From Dipteris shenzhenensis (Eukaryota; Polypodiophyta; Polypodiopsida; Gleicheniales), in assembly GCA_047967505.1 (NCBI GenBank), contig CM106538.1: 64,000 bases of DNA; one strand, written 5' to 3'. The notes under the pieces were generated by a model, which saw nothing but the letters and a program-made list of their open reading frames with translations, was not told where the DNA came from and made no database searches. The translations under genes were made by a program, and so were the position numbers. Positions 24,801 to 36,994 of the stretch are shown here, piece after piece (position 1 is the stretch's first letter; every line of letters starts with the position of its first letter).

Positions 24801-24980
24801 CGGTCCCTAAGGTATATCTTTTTCACCTCGCAAGACATAAAGCACATCATTCATCTTGAATTGATATTCGTGCTTTTTCCAATCAATGGCTGGATTCTTC
24901 CTAGAATGCCACGCCATACCCAGGGCTATATCTGCATGAGCCAGCTTGGTCATTTCAAAATCAAGCTTCTCAGCATAGTC

Positions 24981-26040
24981 CTAAATCCAAAGCTCCAACT
25001 GGGTTACCCTTTGGTCCCATACTTTAGTTGAACTTCCATCTGCCATTCTGACTGTATACGCATAGTCAGATGGGCTTGTTTTTAATTTCAGCCTCTTCAC
25101 GAGCTTGGAGTTAATCACATTGTGAGTTGACGCCGAGTCAAACAACACAATGACATCATGATTGGCCACTTGCCCTTTCATTTTAATTAACTCCGTATCA
25201 TTAAAGGCCGTATACCCCGTTGCTGCGGGCTTAAATAGGATGTTATCAGGTGCACTCGTCACTAACTTAGCAACAAATACACATAACAAACAAGGTACTA
25301 ACCTCTGAGAAGGTCCCGCCAGTTGCATCTGCATATGTTCCGCATTGGGACTCTCCTGCATTTCCACATCGCATTCAGATATTATCATATTAGCCGTGCG
25401 ACGGTCTTTATTCAGTGGACAATCCTTCCACTGATGTCGCTGAAGGCAGCCGAAGCACAATCCTTCTTTTCTAGCTTTCTCTTTTTGTTCAGGGGTCAAC
25501 GAGGACTTTGTTATTTTCATGACACATTCCCTGAATTTGTCAGTGTACTCTGCCACTGACAGACTCCTCTGACGAAGATTTCTATAAGCATCTCAAGCTC
25601 GGGAGTCTTCATCAGGTGGGAGAAAGTGTTTCTTGAATTCAGCTTTAAACCCATCCCAAGTGGTTGGAGCAACTTGATCCTTCTGTTGCTTTATCCACCA
25701 TCTGTCCGCTGCCTCAATAAACAGGTGTGTGGCCTCACAGATTTTCTTTAGATCGGATCTAATTTCACAAATGGCGAAGGCTTCTTCCCACTTGTGTAAC
25801 CAAACCTCGATCACATCAGAGCTGCGCTCGGTCATCTGACCAGCGTACTTCTCCGGTCTATAATTAGCGATATTAGGCACTTTGACCCTTGCGCGCTCTA
25901 ATGAATGTATACTGGGCTCTGGCTCTGTTGGAGCTTTACCCTTATCAATTCTAGACGGTCTAGCCGACAAGGCTTGTACCATCTCCCTAATCTCATTCTG
26001 ACCAGCATTCACTTGAAGCTGCTGGTTCAACAGATAGCTG
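24981..26040 (-). pseudogene. gypsy A gag and protease
   Basis: Frame 25593-26040 is the gag capsid region (a WLHKWEEAF and RWWIKQQ block, then WDGFKAEFKKHFLP). Frame 24981-25556 follows with a CCHC-like knuckle (CFGCLQRHQWKDC) and the protease, whose active-site motif is changed to FDSAST. The first residues of the frame upstream of 26040 come from adjoining gypsy B DNA, so the gag start is missing. Confidence 0.88.
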
Positions 26041-26987
26041 AATTCCGCGGAGATGGGAAATGCTTTAGATGTAGGACAGAGGGGCATATGGCTGCCCATT
26101 GCCCTGAGAAGCCTTTGGGTTCTAAGGAGCAGAAAAAGCCACAAGTACCACGGAGACCAATGGTGGGAGCAGTCCCAGATGTTTTGGGTAGCACCTCATA
26201 CCCAAAGGAAAAATAGCTTTTGCTATCATGGGGAAAGGTAAGAGATCAGCAAGCATTAATCCTATTTGATCCAGGGTCTACAGACAATTTCATATCCGAA
26301 GACTTAGCCTTGAGATTAGGGATTAAAATTGAAGAGCTGATCAAATGTTCCAGGGAAATCCAGTGCAAGTTACTCCTTTGATTGGAAAGCTTCGTGTCCA
26401 TGTGCAAAGCTATGTAGATCAGGAGGACTTCTTAATTTCTCCTCTCAAGCAGCATGATGTTGTACTTGGTACACCGTGGTTCCATCAAAAGTAACAATAG
26501 AATACCCTGAGAGGGTGCTGAGTTTTATCCATAGGGGGAAAAACCAGCATTTAGTCGCCAAGAATAAAGGGGAACTATCCCCATTGTATCTGATGTTACA
26601 TGTGGTAAAGCAATAAAGTCTGCAATTTCCGCGTACATGTTTTTTGTAAAAGAAAAAGAGAATGATATGCATGCCGAAATGAATGATGCAGACAAAGATA
26701 AATTTCAGTTTCTTGTAAACTTTAAAGATTGTTTTTCAGATGCTTTGCCGGAGGAGTTACCCCCAGAGAGACCAAAGGATCATCAAATAGAGTTGATGCC
26801 TGGTAGTGAGCCACCAAATAGACCACCTTATAGAATCAGTCTGACTCAGAGAGAGGAGATAATGGCTCAGGTGCAGGACTTGCTGTCCAAAGGGTTGATT
26901 CGGCCCAGCTCGTCTCCTTTTTTCTCACCAGTACTTTTAGTACATAAGAAAGATGGTTCTTTTCGAATGTGCATCAATTATCGTGCA
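26041..26987 (+). pseudogene. gypsy B: zinc knuckle, protease, RT start
   Basis: Plus-strand gypsy sequence abutting truncated gypsy A. A CCHC knuckle (CFRCRTEGHMAAHC) lies at about 26061-26103, a protease with ILFDPGSTDNFIS at about 26255-26295, and, in frame 26637-26987, the pre-RT block PPERPKDHQIELMPG and RT start up to INYRA. The RT is cut there by LINE C and resumes at 30702 with LNKMTIKN. It differs clearly from gypsy A. Confidence 0.9.
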
Positions 26988-27246
26988 TTTTTTTTTCAAG
27001 AAAAGTACTTCATTAAGTATGAATTAAAACTGTAGAGCAAGCTCAAGTGCGGGAGTACATCATGTCAAGCATGAGAAAAAACAGCTCAGAATGAGCAAAC
27101 AAAAATCCTGGGTGGCGGCTGAAAATGCCACCTCATCCCTGAAGGAGAGTCAAAGAAGAAAGGACAATCCTTCTAGACTTTGAGAAAAGCAACCCTCCTA
27201 GCAGTAGCAGTCCTGGAGGTTCCCTATATGTTCGCCCAAATGGCCA

Positions 27247-27969
27247 TCAAAGTGTATATAGTATCTGCCCAGATACTAGCCATAGTCTGAAAGGGTGAAC
27301 CTGGGAGTCCAACAAAGCCTCTGTACATCTGGCTCTCCAAATATGCCATGCTATGATACTAGCCAGAATCTCCCAAGATGTGTCTACAGAAGCATGGGGA
27401 GCTCTGAATGGAGTAAACGGAACATCTCGGACGGAGCATGACTCCACAAGATGTCGTCGAACAAAGAAAGCTATGTCTATGTCATGTCCCTCAAAGAAAG
27501 CCTGTGGACCAGTGAGTGACAACCAAGCAACTGATCCCCAAGTCATGAAGAAGGGTGCTCTATGAAAAGTGCAAAATATCCTAGCAACACCCTTCCAAAC
27601 CGTCCTCGCCTGAGTGCACTCCCAAAGGCAGTGCTGCACTGACTCAACTGCTGAGTGGCATCGAGGACATGTAGGGCCAGCGCCAAACCTGGATCTCCAA
27701 AGGTTCATTGCAATCCCTCCATGAATAGTAAGCCAGATGAATAACGTGATTTTCCTATTCCTAAGGGATTTCCAAAGCCTCCTCCAAAAGTTTTTTTGCA
27801 TCTCTGCAGAAATTTGAAAAGTATCCCAATGAGGAGCTCTAGAGGGCCTCCAGCCCCTACAACTGAGCTGGAATCTCCTAGCATTTTTGACCGTGTAACG
27901 TAAGAAAGGAATGCTCTTTTCTCGGTGCCCTGCAACTATCCACTCCCATTCCCCTGGATCCCACTGCAA
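27247..27969 (-). pseudogene. LINE C ORF2 C-terminal zinc-finger region
   Basis: A 241-codon open frame matching the LINE A C-terminus. It contains AMNLWRSRFGAGPTCPRCH and VQHCLWEC, a C-x2-C...H-x4-C zf-RVT finger, followed by a tryptophan-rich tail. It is open but lacks the RT normally in front of it: the preceding sequence jumps within a few codons to the region that precedes RT in LINE A. Confidence 0.88.
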
Positions 27970-27984
27970 GGATCTAATAGGGGA

Positions 27985-30022
27985 ATCTCACAACTACCCT
28001 TATGAAGGGTAGTAAGAGCAGTCCTTAACTCTATGTTGGTGAAGCGTACATCAAGTGAGGCTCTCATACCCCTATCCACCAACATAGGAATATGCTGCCA
28101 AATAACCTGTCTAGCATCATCTCTCGCCTATGAATCACGATCTGCAGTCAGAAGGGAGGCATACTAATCTGAAGCAATATGCATGACGGCATCTGGATGT
28201 GTCTAAAGTATCTCATCTGAGTCAACAAGCTATGAAACACTCTCTCTACTATGTCTAGGGCCGAGAGTAGAGAAGAATTTCTTGTTGACTCTATCTCCGA
28301 TCTGCGTCCCAAAAGACTCTCTCGTGGGAAAGGCATACTTTGCTCTCTGATCTAAAAGTGTCTGCTGATGAGCCCTTGCTGCAGCAAGGCACTCCTAAAT
28401 CCAAGCATCTGTAGGCCATTTCTGCTCTTCTCTCTGAAGAGCTGCCAGCTGCTGTCGAATGGCAATCTCTCTTCTACGAATCTCCTCTCTCCTAATACTA
28501 GCAATAGAATGATAAAAGCTGCTAATATTAGTGAGGGCTGCAGCCACATCTGACGGGGATGGCTGCCCACCCTGCAGGTGAGAATCCCAAATCCGTAGCA
28601 CTGCCTCTATGAGGCCCTCCTCTGCGCAGAGGGCATCTGGAATCCTGATACTGGCAGAGCAGCCTCTCACTCGAGGCTCTGAAACCACCAAAACAACCGG
28701 AAAATGATCTGAAGTGGAAACCCCTGCACTGATGCAAGCTGTCCCACCTCTGTCCAGTGCCCAATCTAAAAGAAAACAATACAACGTCTGTGCTCAACAG
28801 ATAACAGGATCTCGTATGCAAGAGAGAAAAGCAGATAGTATGGAGAATCAAAAATTTAATTACTGTAAAACTGATACAATAGATGGCACTGCCTCCCAAC
28901 CGTGCGCTCTTGTGTGAGAAGCTTTGATGGCGTGCTGGAAACAGTAGAGGACGGAGGCTGGATGCTAAGGAATCAGGGTTGCTGTAGCCAGTGATGATAA
29001 AGGGCTTCACGGGCTTGCTCTTATATAGCCACCAATTGTAGTCCGTTAGACCCAATTGGGAGACCGACCCAGTCAGCCCAAAACGGCCGACTGGAGGTCG
29101 GTCCCGAAATAGGCCACCGACCACACGTTAGAACCGTGGCACAGAATAGAGCAACTCACCTACGGTGTCCATTCGGCCCAGAGCCATCCGGGATCATCTG
29201 GGGCTCCAAACGGGCCCCGCAACCCAAGAGTGGGCTACCCCGAGAAATGCTCCGTCTACTCTCAGTGCGGTCAATCATGGGATGCCTTCCCGCACTTGCA
29301 TGTAGCCTAGTTGGCAGTGTGCCAACTCTATCTGAAGCCGTCCAGCCATCAGGCCACACATGGCTCCCATCTGGTGTCCAAACTAGGACCTACCGGATAA
29401 CCGAGCTACTCAAATGCCTTCTCCTCATATGGGGGGCTTACAAGTAGAGTTAGCTGGTTCTCACGTAGTTACACGAGAGTGGAGCATTGATATCTAACAC
29501 AATCATCCACATAAAATCTGTCAATCCGTGCATGGATAGGCATCCTTACTCTCCTGTTCGACCAAGAAAACAGAAGAGGAGTGAATGCCACCTTCCCTAC
29601 CCCCTCTTTTGTTTGAAGGCATTTCAATCATGTTGAAATCGCCCCCAATAATCCAAGAATCTGCAATATGTGACCAAGAAAGCAACTCCTTCCAAAGGAG
29701 GACACGATCCCCTCTCAAGTTGGGTGCATAAAGGTTAAGGAGGCCAACCTTACGCCTGCCAATCATCAAAATAACCCATTGTGCTCTAGAGGGGATCGAA
29801 GAAGAGAGAGATGCAAATACCTCCCCTGGTGCCCAAGGTAGGTGACCAAAAAGTATGGCCAGAAAGAAGCTTACCTAACTTGGCACAATCTCTACCATCT
29901 AGCTTATGTTCTTGGAGCATAAGGATATCAATGGGACCACCTGAAATACCTGGATGGAGTGGGTTACCAATCAGCTGCCTACGGCGATGAGATATACCAC
30001 CGTTCCAACTAACAATCCTCAT
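27985..30022 (-). pseudogene. LINE C ORF2 endonuclease region (interrupted)
   Basis: The apurinic-type endonuclease starts at 30022 (MRIVSWNGG) with MLQEHK. It continues in frame 29521-29769 with the NLYAP block and the catalytic IIGGDFNM, and ends in frame 28395-28784 with TSDHFPV, the conserved SDH motif. Between the last two, about 28790-29508 is foreign sequence. Downstream is the linker shared with LINE A (PSPSDVAAAL; QQLAALQREEQK). Confidence 0.87.
28790..29508 (-). other. Insertion inside LINE C endonuclease, possible solo LTR
   Basis: About 0.72 kb that splits the endonuclease frame. On the minus strand it begins TGTTAGATATCAATGCTCC, a typical plant LTR start, contains a TATATA-like box in CTCTTATATAGCC-type context near 29020, and ends near TGTTGAGCACAGACG. 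The candidate duplications (GATTG and TATTG) do not match exactly. No coding domain is seen. Confidence 0.5.
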
Positions 30023-30690
30023 TGACGGAAGGAGGAGGCCGGGTGAAAGGTCCTACCCGACCTAGTGATGGAGAAAATCCTCTCCTATGAAAGAGTCCTC
30101 CTGTCAAGTGGAGGGAAATCAACTGGTGAAAGAAAACCCACTCCAGCAAAGGTGGAAACCTTGTCCAACGGAATCCCAATAACTGGCTCCCCCAAGGTAG
30201 AGGGTACAAACTCCTCTTCTGTCTCAAACTCTACCAAATCTGCCAGTACTGCAAAAGAGCTCCTATAGGCGAGAACTGGCATAGGAGTGCGAAGAATCCC
30301 TGCACTCGAGGGAGAAGGAGAAAAAACCCCCTTACCTCTATCAAGAGGTGAAGTGTGACTAACAGAGGGAGAGGGCTAATTAGGCACATCAATGATAGGA
30401 TCTGAAGAAATGGGTTGCCCCTCCTGATCAGCAGGTGGGGGGACTGGGAAACCACATCTACGCCTGCAGTAATATCACCTGCCTGGTAGGGAGGGAGGGT
30501 AGCGGGAGAGGAAGCAAGGGGGGACAGCAGTGGGAGGAGGGGGCAGCAGCCCGGGAGGAGGGGCTGGCAGGGAGAGGAGAAGGGAGGGGAAGGGAAGGGC
30601 TGGGAGGGAGGGGACAGGGGTGCAGGACGGAGGGCACCAGAAAGAGAGAGGACGGGGAGCTTAGCAGCTCCACCCCTAGCCATGAATGCG
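30023..30690 (-). pseudogene. LINE C ORF1 remnant and polypyrimidine 5' region
   Basis: From the 5' end, an ATG at about 30681 opens a short frame that runs into a C/T-rich stretch (30480-30665), read as proline/serine/leucine. Frame 30085-30282 then matches the C-terminal part of LINE A ORF1 (EEEFVPSTLGEPVIG and LSPVDFPPL). The CCHC knuckle seen in LINE A was not found, so ORF1 is also shortened. Confidence 0.72.
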
Positions 30691-30701
30691 ATTATCATGC
30701 A

Positions 30702-31163
30702 TTGAATAAGATGACCATCAAAAATAGATTTCCGATACCACGCATAGATGATGTGCTTGACCAGCTCAAAGGAGCAACAGTTTTCAGCAAGATAGACTTG
30801 AAGAGTGGTTACCATCAAGTCAGAATACAACCACAAGATGTGCAAAAGACAGCTTTTCGCACTACATTTGGGTTGTATGAATACTTAGTGATGCCTTTTG
30901 GGTTGACAAATGCTCCAGCCACATTCAATAGAATGATGGATCGCATCTTCCGAAAGTACAGGCACTTCACGGGTACTTTCTTTGATGATATCCTAGTCTT
31001 TTCAAAGACAGAAGAAGAGCACAGGGAACTTCTTGCTTTAGTATTTCAAGAACTTCGAAATCATCAGCTTTTTGCCAATAGCAAGAAAAGTGAAATCTTT
31101 TTGAAAGAGATCCATTATCTGGGGCACATAATATCCAAGAATGGGATACAGATGGATCCCTAG
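30702..31163 (+). pseudogene. gypsy B reverse transcriptase, continued
   Basis: Resumes the RT cut at 26987: [47 protein letters not shown], then FFDDILVFS with the catalytic DD, and [16 protein letters not shown]. The frame stops abruptly at 31161-31163 and sequence similarity to gypsy ends there. The first codons of the open frame upstream of 30691 are LINE C antisense sequence and not part of RT. Confidence 0.92.
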
Positions 31164-31699
31164 AGTTACCCATCCGTAAACCGATCTACGCTACACCCCT
31201 TGGATAAGCTCTCCTTGGTCGAATACCTCAAGGGCGAGTGCCTAAGAAACTGAGATGCAGACACCTCTGCTCCTATCTATTGCAAGGGACCACACCTAAG
31301 GGCCTCTCCCTGGGAGGAAACGGCACCGGCTTCGTATATTCACTGCTGAAAACATGTGCTCCTGAATTTATCACACCCATCCTCCACAACTCTTGATGAA
31401 GTATCATATGCTATGGTTGTGGCTACGCATGATCATGGAGTCCATGCACATTTCAACTCACTCATGGTCTAGCTCATGAGGACGAGGGACAGTTGGAGAA
31501 CAAGGCCCTTCTATGGGTGGGAACCTGTATGACGACTGTGGATTTCTATGATTTCGGTAGGGGTTTGGAAGGGGAGTAGTCTATGTTAAAAAAGAGAGTG
31601 GGAGAGGTTCCTTGCTTAGGCTAACACTTCCCGCATCCAGCACAAGCCAGACACAAAAAGATAGTGCCCAAGAATCACACAGTGGTAGATTCAAATCCA
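31164..31699. other. Unassigned 0.54-kb stretch
   Basis: No gene recognised. It lies between the broken end of gypsy B RT and the decayed gypsy C copy and could be LTR or untranslated sequence of either. Confidence 0.4.
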
Positions 31700-34470
31700 A
31701 CTTCACTTCCATGATTGTTTCTCGACCCAGGATTCTGTTCGTTTGCACCTTGCATTATCTTTCCTCTCTAAAACAAAACAACACCCTCGATTAGTGAGTG
31801 ACTTGGTTGCAAAAAATGTTTTAAACAAGAAACATGAAACATTGGGTGCACCTACAACCCTACAGTAATTCTAATCAATAGGCTACCTTGCCTATCTTTT
31901 GAGAAGTAACCAGGCCCACAATATCGGGGTGATAACTTAGCACACTCTCCTACAATCAAAGACTTAGATTATGAAGGAACTCTGAGAAATGTTTTTCCTC
32001 GTTTCTCAAACTCTCTGAAAGATCTATTTTCATCCACATACGTCTTAGCTCTATCCATAGCTTGGCGGATGTTAGCTCTCGCAATTGCTAGCATTTGTCG
32101 CATCTGAACAACATAGTTTGCGGCACTAGGCACTTTCTAAGATATTCTAACCGTAGTTGGATTTGCTGGTCTATAACCATATTTCGACTCGAACGGACTC
32201 ATTTCTCTAGATGAATGTTTTCTATCATTATAGACAAACCCCAACAATGACATCCACTTATTCCATGTATGTTGCCTCAATGACACACCTCTCTCAACAT
32301 ATCTTCTAAAATCGACTCCCTCTGTCTGACCATCCATTGCAGAATGATCCCCACTACTCATTCCCAACTCAGTCCTTAGTGCCTCAAACACTGCAGTCTA
32401 AACATGATTAGTAAATTTAGCATCCCCGTCTAACACTGTGGATCTGGGTAAACCCATGTAGACGAAACATATGACTAATAAACAAATCCACCACTTGAGG
32501 GGCACTAATAGACTTTCTACTTGGAATGAACTAAGCCATCTTGGTAAGACGGTCGACTAGCACAAGATAGAATCATACCCCCTGTGTCTAGGAAGATCAA
32601 CAATAAAGTCCATGGAAATGCTCTCCAATCTACCTGATGGTATCTCCAAGGGCTATAAAAGGCCAGGTGGCTTCACCCGCTCTACCTGACTCACTTGACC
32701 AACGAAACATTATGTCACAATATTCATGAATATGTTTTTTCATCGTTGGCCAAAAGAAATCTCATTTCACGAGATCATATGTCTTCTCGACACTTGGACA
32801 TCCGCACATGGGCTATAATGGCACTGCCAAATGACCCTCTACTTGAGATCATTCTAACTAGCTACGACTACCTTCCCATTATGTTTTAGCATACCATCCA
32901 CTATGGTATATCTTGCATAAAGTTAGCCTTTTTGAGATGCCAGGTCATCTATTTTCTCAGGTTTAATCACGCTAGCTTTAGGCCAAAGGCTCGAAACAAA
33001 CTCATCCATTTTCTCAATTTCTCTAATCTTAGTCATTAGAGCACTCTCTACCACCATGAAATTTATATTGTGCATAATGTGCGATAATGCATCAACCACC
33101 TGATTCTCTTTTCCTCTTCGATACCAAATCTTCACATTAAACTCATGGATGAGCTCTGCTTACCTAGCTTAGCAACCGATCAAGTCAGGTTGTTTACAAT
33201 AAGTTTTCAGAGTATCGAGATCTACATCCACGTAAAACTTTAAACCATACATGTAATGCCTCCATGCTTTCAAAGATGAACACTGAGAGGGAGAAAGCCT
33301 TGTTGCTTTCAAAGGCTACAGGTCTTCCCTCTTAGAGAAAACAGCCCCTACAGCAATGCCACTTGCTCCGATTTCTAAGAAAGACGGGATCAATAATTTT
33401 TAACACCAAACCAAGGCAAATGGCTTCTTGGTTTAAAACTCTCTTGTTGATTCTGTCCCCACATGAAAGGTACTTTATCTGAGGCCAGCTCAGTCAAAGG
33501 CGATACTACCTCAGAATATCCTTTGATATGCCTTCGATAAAACTAGACAAATCCTACAAATGATTGCAACACAGTCAAATTCTGAGAAATTGGCCACACT
33601 AATATAGCGGCCACCACCTTCAAATCCACTTCAATCTCATCAGGAGTAATAATGAACCCCAAGTACTCCAGTTTAACCGTGCACACCACAGTTTTCTCTA
33701 TTTACAAATAGACTATCTTTTCTTAGAGTATTGAACACTTTTTCTAAGTGATCATGATGTTCAGCAATACTTTTGCTTTTTGTTTTCCTTCAATATCACA
33801 GTTGAAGCAAAAGGTAGAAACTAGGCTAAATCTCGCCCAGCTTGAGATATTCTTCTAGTTGTGTTTGCACCCCGGCTTCTTTAGGTTCTATCTCCAGGAT
33901 AAGTTCAATCTTGTGTTGAACATTCCGCTCTGTAGGTAACCCGTAAGGCAAATCATGCCTAAAACAACCAGAGAACTCCTCTACGATCTGATCAAACAAC
34001 TTGGCCATTTTTCCATCTTGGGTAGCGTTAGTGCTAGTCGTCAAGAGGGATAACCAATTGAGTCTACCAATGCCGTACAAAGAAATAAAAACTCTTTCAG
34101 AGTTTTTTCAACTTCCATCACGGAGACTAACGGTCCTTGAGGTAAATCCTTTTCACCCCACAGAACGTATTGCACATTGTTCATCTTGAACTGATAAATG
34201 TGCTTTTTCAAATCAATAGTTCGATCCTTCTAAAAATACCATGCCTTTCCCACGGCTATATCTGCATGAGCAAGCCTAGTCAATCCAAGGTCCTGCTTCC
34301 CCGCATAGTCCTGAATACGAAGTTTTAACTGGGTAACCCTTGGGTCCCATACTTAATATAACTTCCATCTGCCATTCTAACTTTACACACTTAGTTAGGG
34401 GAACTAGTTTTTAGTTTCAGCCTCTTCACGAGCCTAGACTTAATTACATTGTATGTTGGCGCTAAGGCAA
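31700..34470 (-). mobile_element. Ty3/gypsy chromovirus C, strongly decayed
   Basis: Minus-strand copy of the gypsy A family, aligning from the post-integrase region (31700 against about 21945) to the protease start (34470 against about 25130). Short readable pieces are integrase at 32137-32391 (MSSGDHSAMDGQTEG, YNDRKHSS), the RNase H end at 32923-33135 (RRGKENQVVDALSH) and the pre-RT region at 33826-34080 ([15 protein letters not shown]). The RT core, about 370 bp in gypsy A, is deleted near 33780. Confidence 0.87.
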
Positions 34471-34472
34471 AA

Positions 34473-34689
34473 TGTTAGCTACTTAGCCCTAGTATGGCCT
34501 TGTAGGCTAGTTAGTACATTTGGTCCTAGTCTTGGTCAACCAATTGACTTTGGTCAAACACTGGACTTTGGGGCCATATAGTGGCCACTCTTGCACTTTC
34601 TTCATTATCCATTTGCAAGTACTTCGAGTTCTCTCGTTGTTGTTTGCTCTTGCATTCCATTTTCACTCCATTGCTTCCCGCACCCAACA
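34473..34689 (+). repeat. Isolated LTR next to a primer site
   Basis: A 217-bp TG...CA segment (TGTTAGCTACTTAG to CACCCAACA) directly abutting the truncated gypsy C and followed by a primer-site-like sequence. It contains TGGTCAAC-type repeats like those at 19000-19260. No second LTR was found in the window. Confidence 0.6.
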
Positions 34690-34690
34690 A

Positions 34691-34702
34691 TGGTAACAGA
34701 GC
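34691..34702 (+). other. tRNA primer-binding site variant
   Basis: TGGTAACAGAGC, one mismatch to the initiator-Met site, 1 bp after the LTR-like end at 34689. Confidence 0.6.
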
Positions 34703-36945
34703 GAGTTCTTGCTCATACGCGTAGGACAATCGCCATATGACAACCTAGCCTCATTCGTCATTCATCTATACAGTCTACGGTGACCTATTCGTACATTGTA
34801 CGGCAGTCCATCATATAAACATCTGCAAGCGCACAGTTTTCTACCGATAGCCCAATTTACATCCATACAGATTTGCCATTTGGAGATTTGCTAGACATGT
34901 CCTCTGTACAACCTCTGTTTTTCAATCGTACAACGTGTCATTTGTACAACCTATGTTGTTCAACCGTACAACTCTGAAATTCATTTGTACGGACTGACAA
35001 ATCATCCATACGATTGTCAGAAATTGGCTGTACAAGAAAGGGTCATCTACCACCGTTGACTGCTCCGAGGGGGCTACGTGCTGAGCCAGGAGAGGGTCAA
35101 ACTGGAGCTGAGAGGAGGGGGCCAAAGCTGCGTCATTGCCCCCCAACTTAGGCACCGAGGAAGGTCAAGACTCCAAGAGGGGTGGGCAGGATGAGGAAGA
35201 GGGAGGGCCCACTACAGTAGAGGGAGGGGGGAGAGCAAAGATGAGGAAGGTGGAGATCGGTGGCGAGAGTGGCTGCATCAAAGGGGTGAGTGGAGGGAGG
35301 AAGCCAAGGGAGGCGCAGGGGGATATCGGTGAGGGGGGATGTGAACGGAAGAGGCAGGGAGACAGTATCTCATGTGTCCTGCCTTTGAGCAGTTGCATGA
35401 GTATTGCCTCAAGCGCATCTGCTAGGAGGTCTAAGAAGATCTCACCTGATAGGGCCATCCTAAAGGACCTTCGTTTGCCTACTTCCCCTCAGAGAGGGAA
35501 GCCCACCCTACCATCGCTGCTTGTCAAAGTCAAGCACGTCACCTAAAATTCTTCGTGGTCCTCCTACCAAGCTACTTCTTTTCCACCCAGGCTGGTCCAA
35601 ACCCCCTCGGAGGGCTCCACCTCAGGGGGCTCCACTTCGGGGGTCTTGGACTCCTAGTGCTGCCTAGAAGGGTGTTGAGCTATTCCTTACGAAACTCTCC
35701 TCCTACCGTTGGAGGGGCTAAGGGGGAGGGTGTGGCCAACACCCCAACCTATACCCCTGGGATAAGCCCACGCTAGGTGGCCCATCTATCAACAGCAAAG
35801 TCGCTGACCCAAGAGGCCAAAAATCTCAACCCTCTTCGAAACTCTCCCTGGTCAAAAATCTCGAGGAAGATCTCTTCCGAAAGAGACTCCGGATCCTCTA
35901 CTATCATCGTGAGTCGAGGGACCCCATCATCTACTACCATCAAGGCTGTTGTAGTCGACGGAGACTCTTAACACTATGACGAAATAACCTCGGATAGATA
36001 AGATGATACTCCTTTGGAAGCCTCCAGAAGCAGAGCGGCATCGAGAAGCATGGCACATGGTGAGTCGTATCCATTTCATCAAATGTGAATGCGTGGTACC
36101 AAGGAATGAGGAACACTAGGTAGGGGAGGAAAATAGGACTCTGCTCCGCCAAGGCCTTGGGTGGCATCGAGAAAACTCAAGCTAGAGAAGAAAGACTTCC
36201 CTCCCGTAGATGGTGACATCCTGAATGTGATTACCCTCTAATGCCAAGCCCGCCTCGGTCCAATCACGCACCTGGCTCCTTGTGGACATGAGACCAACAA
36301 TGCAGCCCACTAGTGCTTTGTCCTAAAGGGACTGAACTGCTGTCTTCAACTGCTACTTGTCTTATGAGGAAAGAAGAACCCGGACGGTTGTAGGAGTCAA
36401 GGAGCTGCCATAAGAGCCCCTCTAGCTAGACAAAAGGAAAGTCACCAACTAGAAAGCAAACCCCAAGAAAACGAAACCAAAGAAATTCCCTTGCTAGCTC
36501 AGGGAGGAGGGTGGAAAGGGGCGGGAAAGGGAATAAAAAGAAGTGAAGGAGAGCTCATGTGTGCAGCCTGAAAAAAGGAAAACGGAAAAGGGGGAAGCTG
36601 TGAGACAGCAGCACCCAGGAAAACCCCAACAGAAGAGCGGCAAAAAAATGCTCAAAGAACTCGGCCGAGGCCCCCAACCCAATGGCGCAGCCATCAACGG
36701 AAAGCTGCCTCAAGGACAAGGGCCGTGCTGGCAACAGCAGAGTGGGACAAACGCAGTGCCACCAAGAGATGAACTGCTATTTGGCCATTACGTCCTAACT
36801 CATGTTGGCCATTGGATCATGTAATGCTAATGCTAATGTGGCAGCAAGTGTGGAGGTTGGCCATGTGCCTATCCTAAAGCATTCATCAAGGTCATCTTGT
36901 GTGTGTGTGTGTGCGCGCGCTTGCATGCGTGCGTGCGTGATATGC

Positions 36946-36994
<49 letters not shown>

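Larger units (their letters stand above)
21780..26040 (-). mobile_element. Ty3/gypsy chromovirus A, truncated
   Basis: Minus-strand gypsy element read right to left: gag, zinc knuckle, protease, RT, RNase H, H2C2 zinc finger, integrase and chromodomain. All domains are present but in broken frames. The right side stops inside gag at about 26040, where plus-strand gypsy B sequence begins, so the 5' LTR and primer site are absent. No 3' LTR was recognised at 21368-21780. A second decayed copy of the family lies at 31700-34470. Confidence 0.9.
26988..30690 (-). mobile_element. LINE C, inserted in gypsy B RT, internally deleted
   Basis: Minus-strand LINE of the LINE A family. Its 3' end is a T9 run at 26988-26996 and its 5' end is at about 30690. 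A target duplication of 11 bp, with one difference, flanks it: ATTATCGTGCA (26977-26987) and ATTATCATGCA (30691-30701). It keeps ORF1 and endonuclease parts and the C-terminal zinc finger, but the whole reverse transcriptase is missing between about 27975 and 28000. An unrelated segment of about 0.7 kb interrupts the endonuclease. Confidence 0.9.

Noticed and set aside
30435-30690. Glycine/arginine-rich N-terminal extension of the gypsy B RT frame
   Set aside because: It is the antisense of LINE C; true RT similarity starts only after the duplication at 30691-30701.
35136-35546. Plus-strand glycine/arginine-rich frame of 136 codons
   Set aside because: Follows a G/A-rich composition; no domain and no partner copy to support coding.
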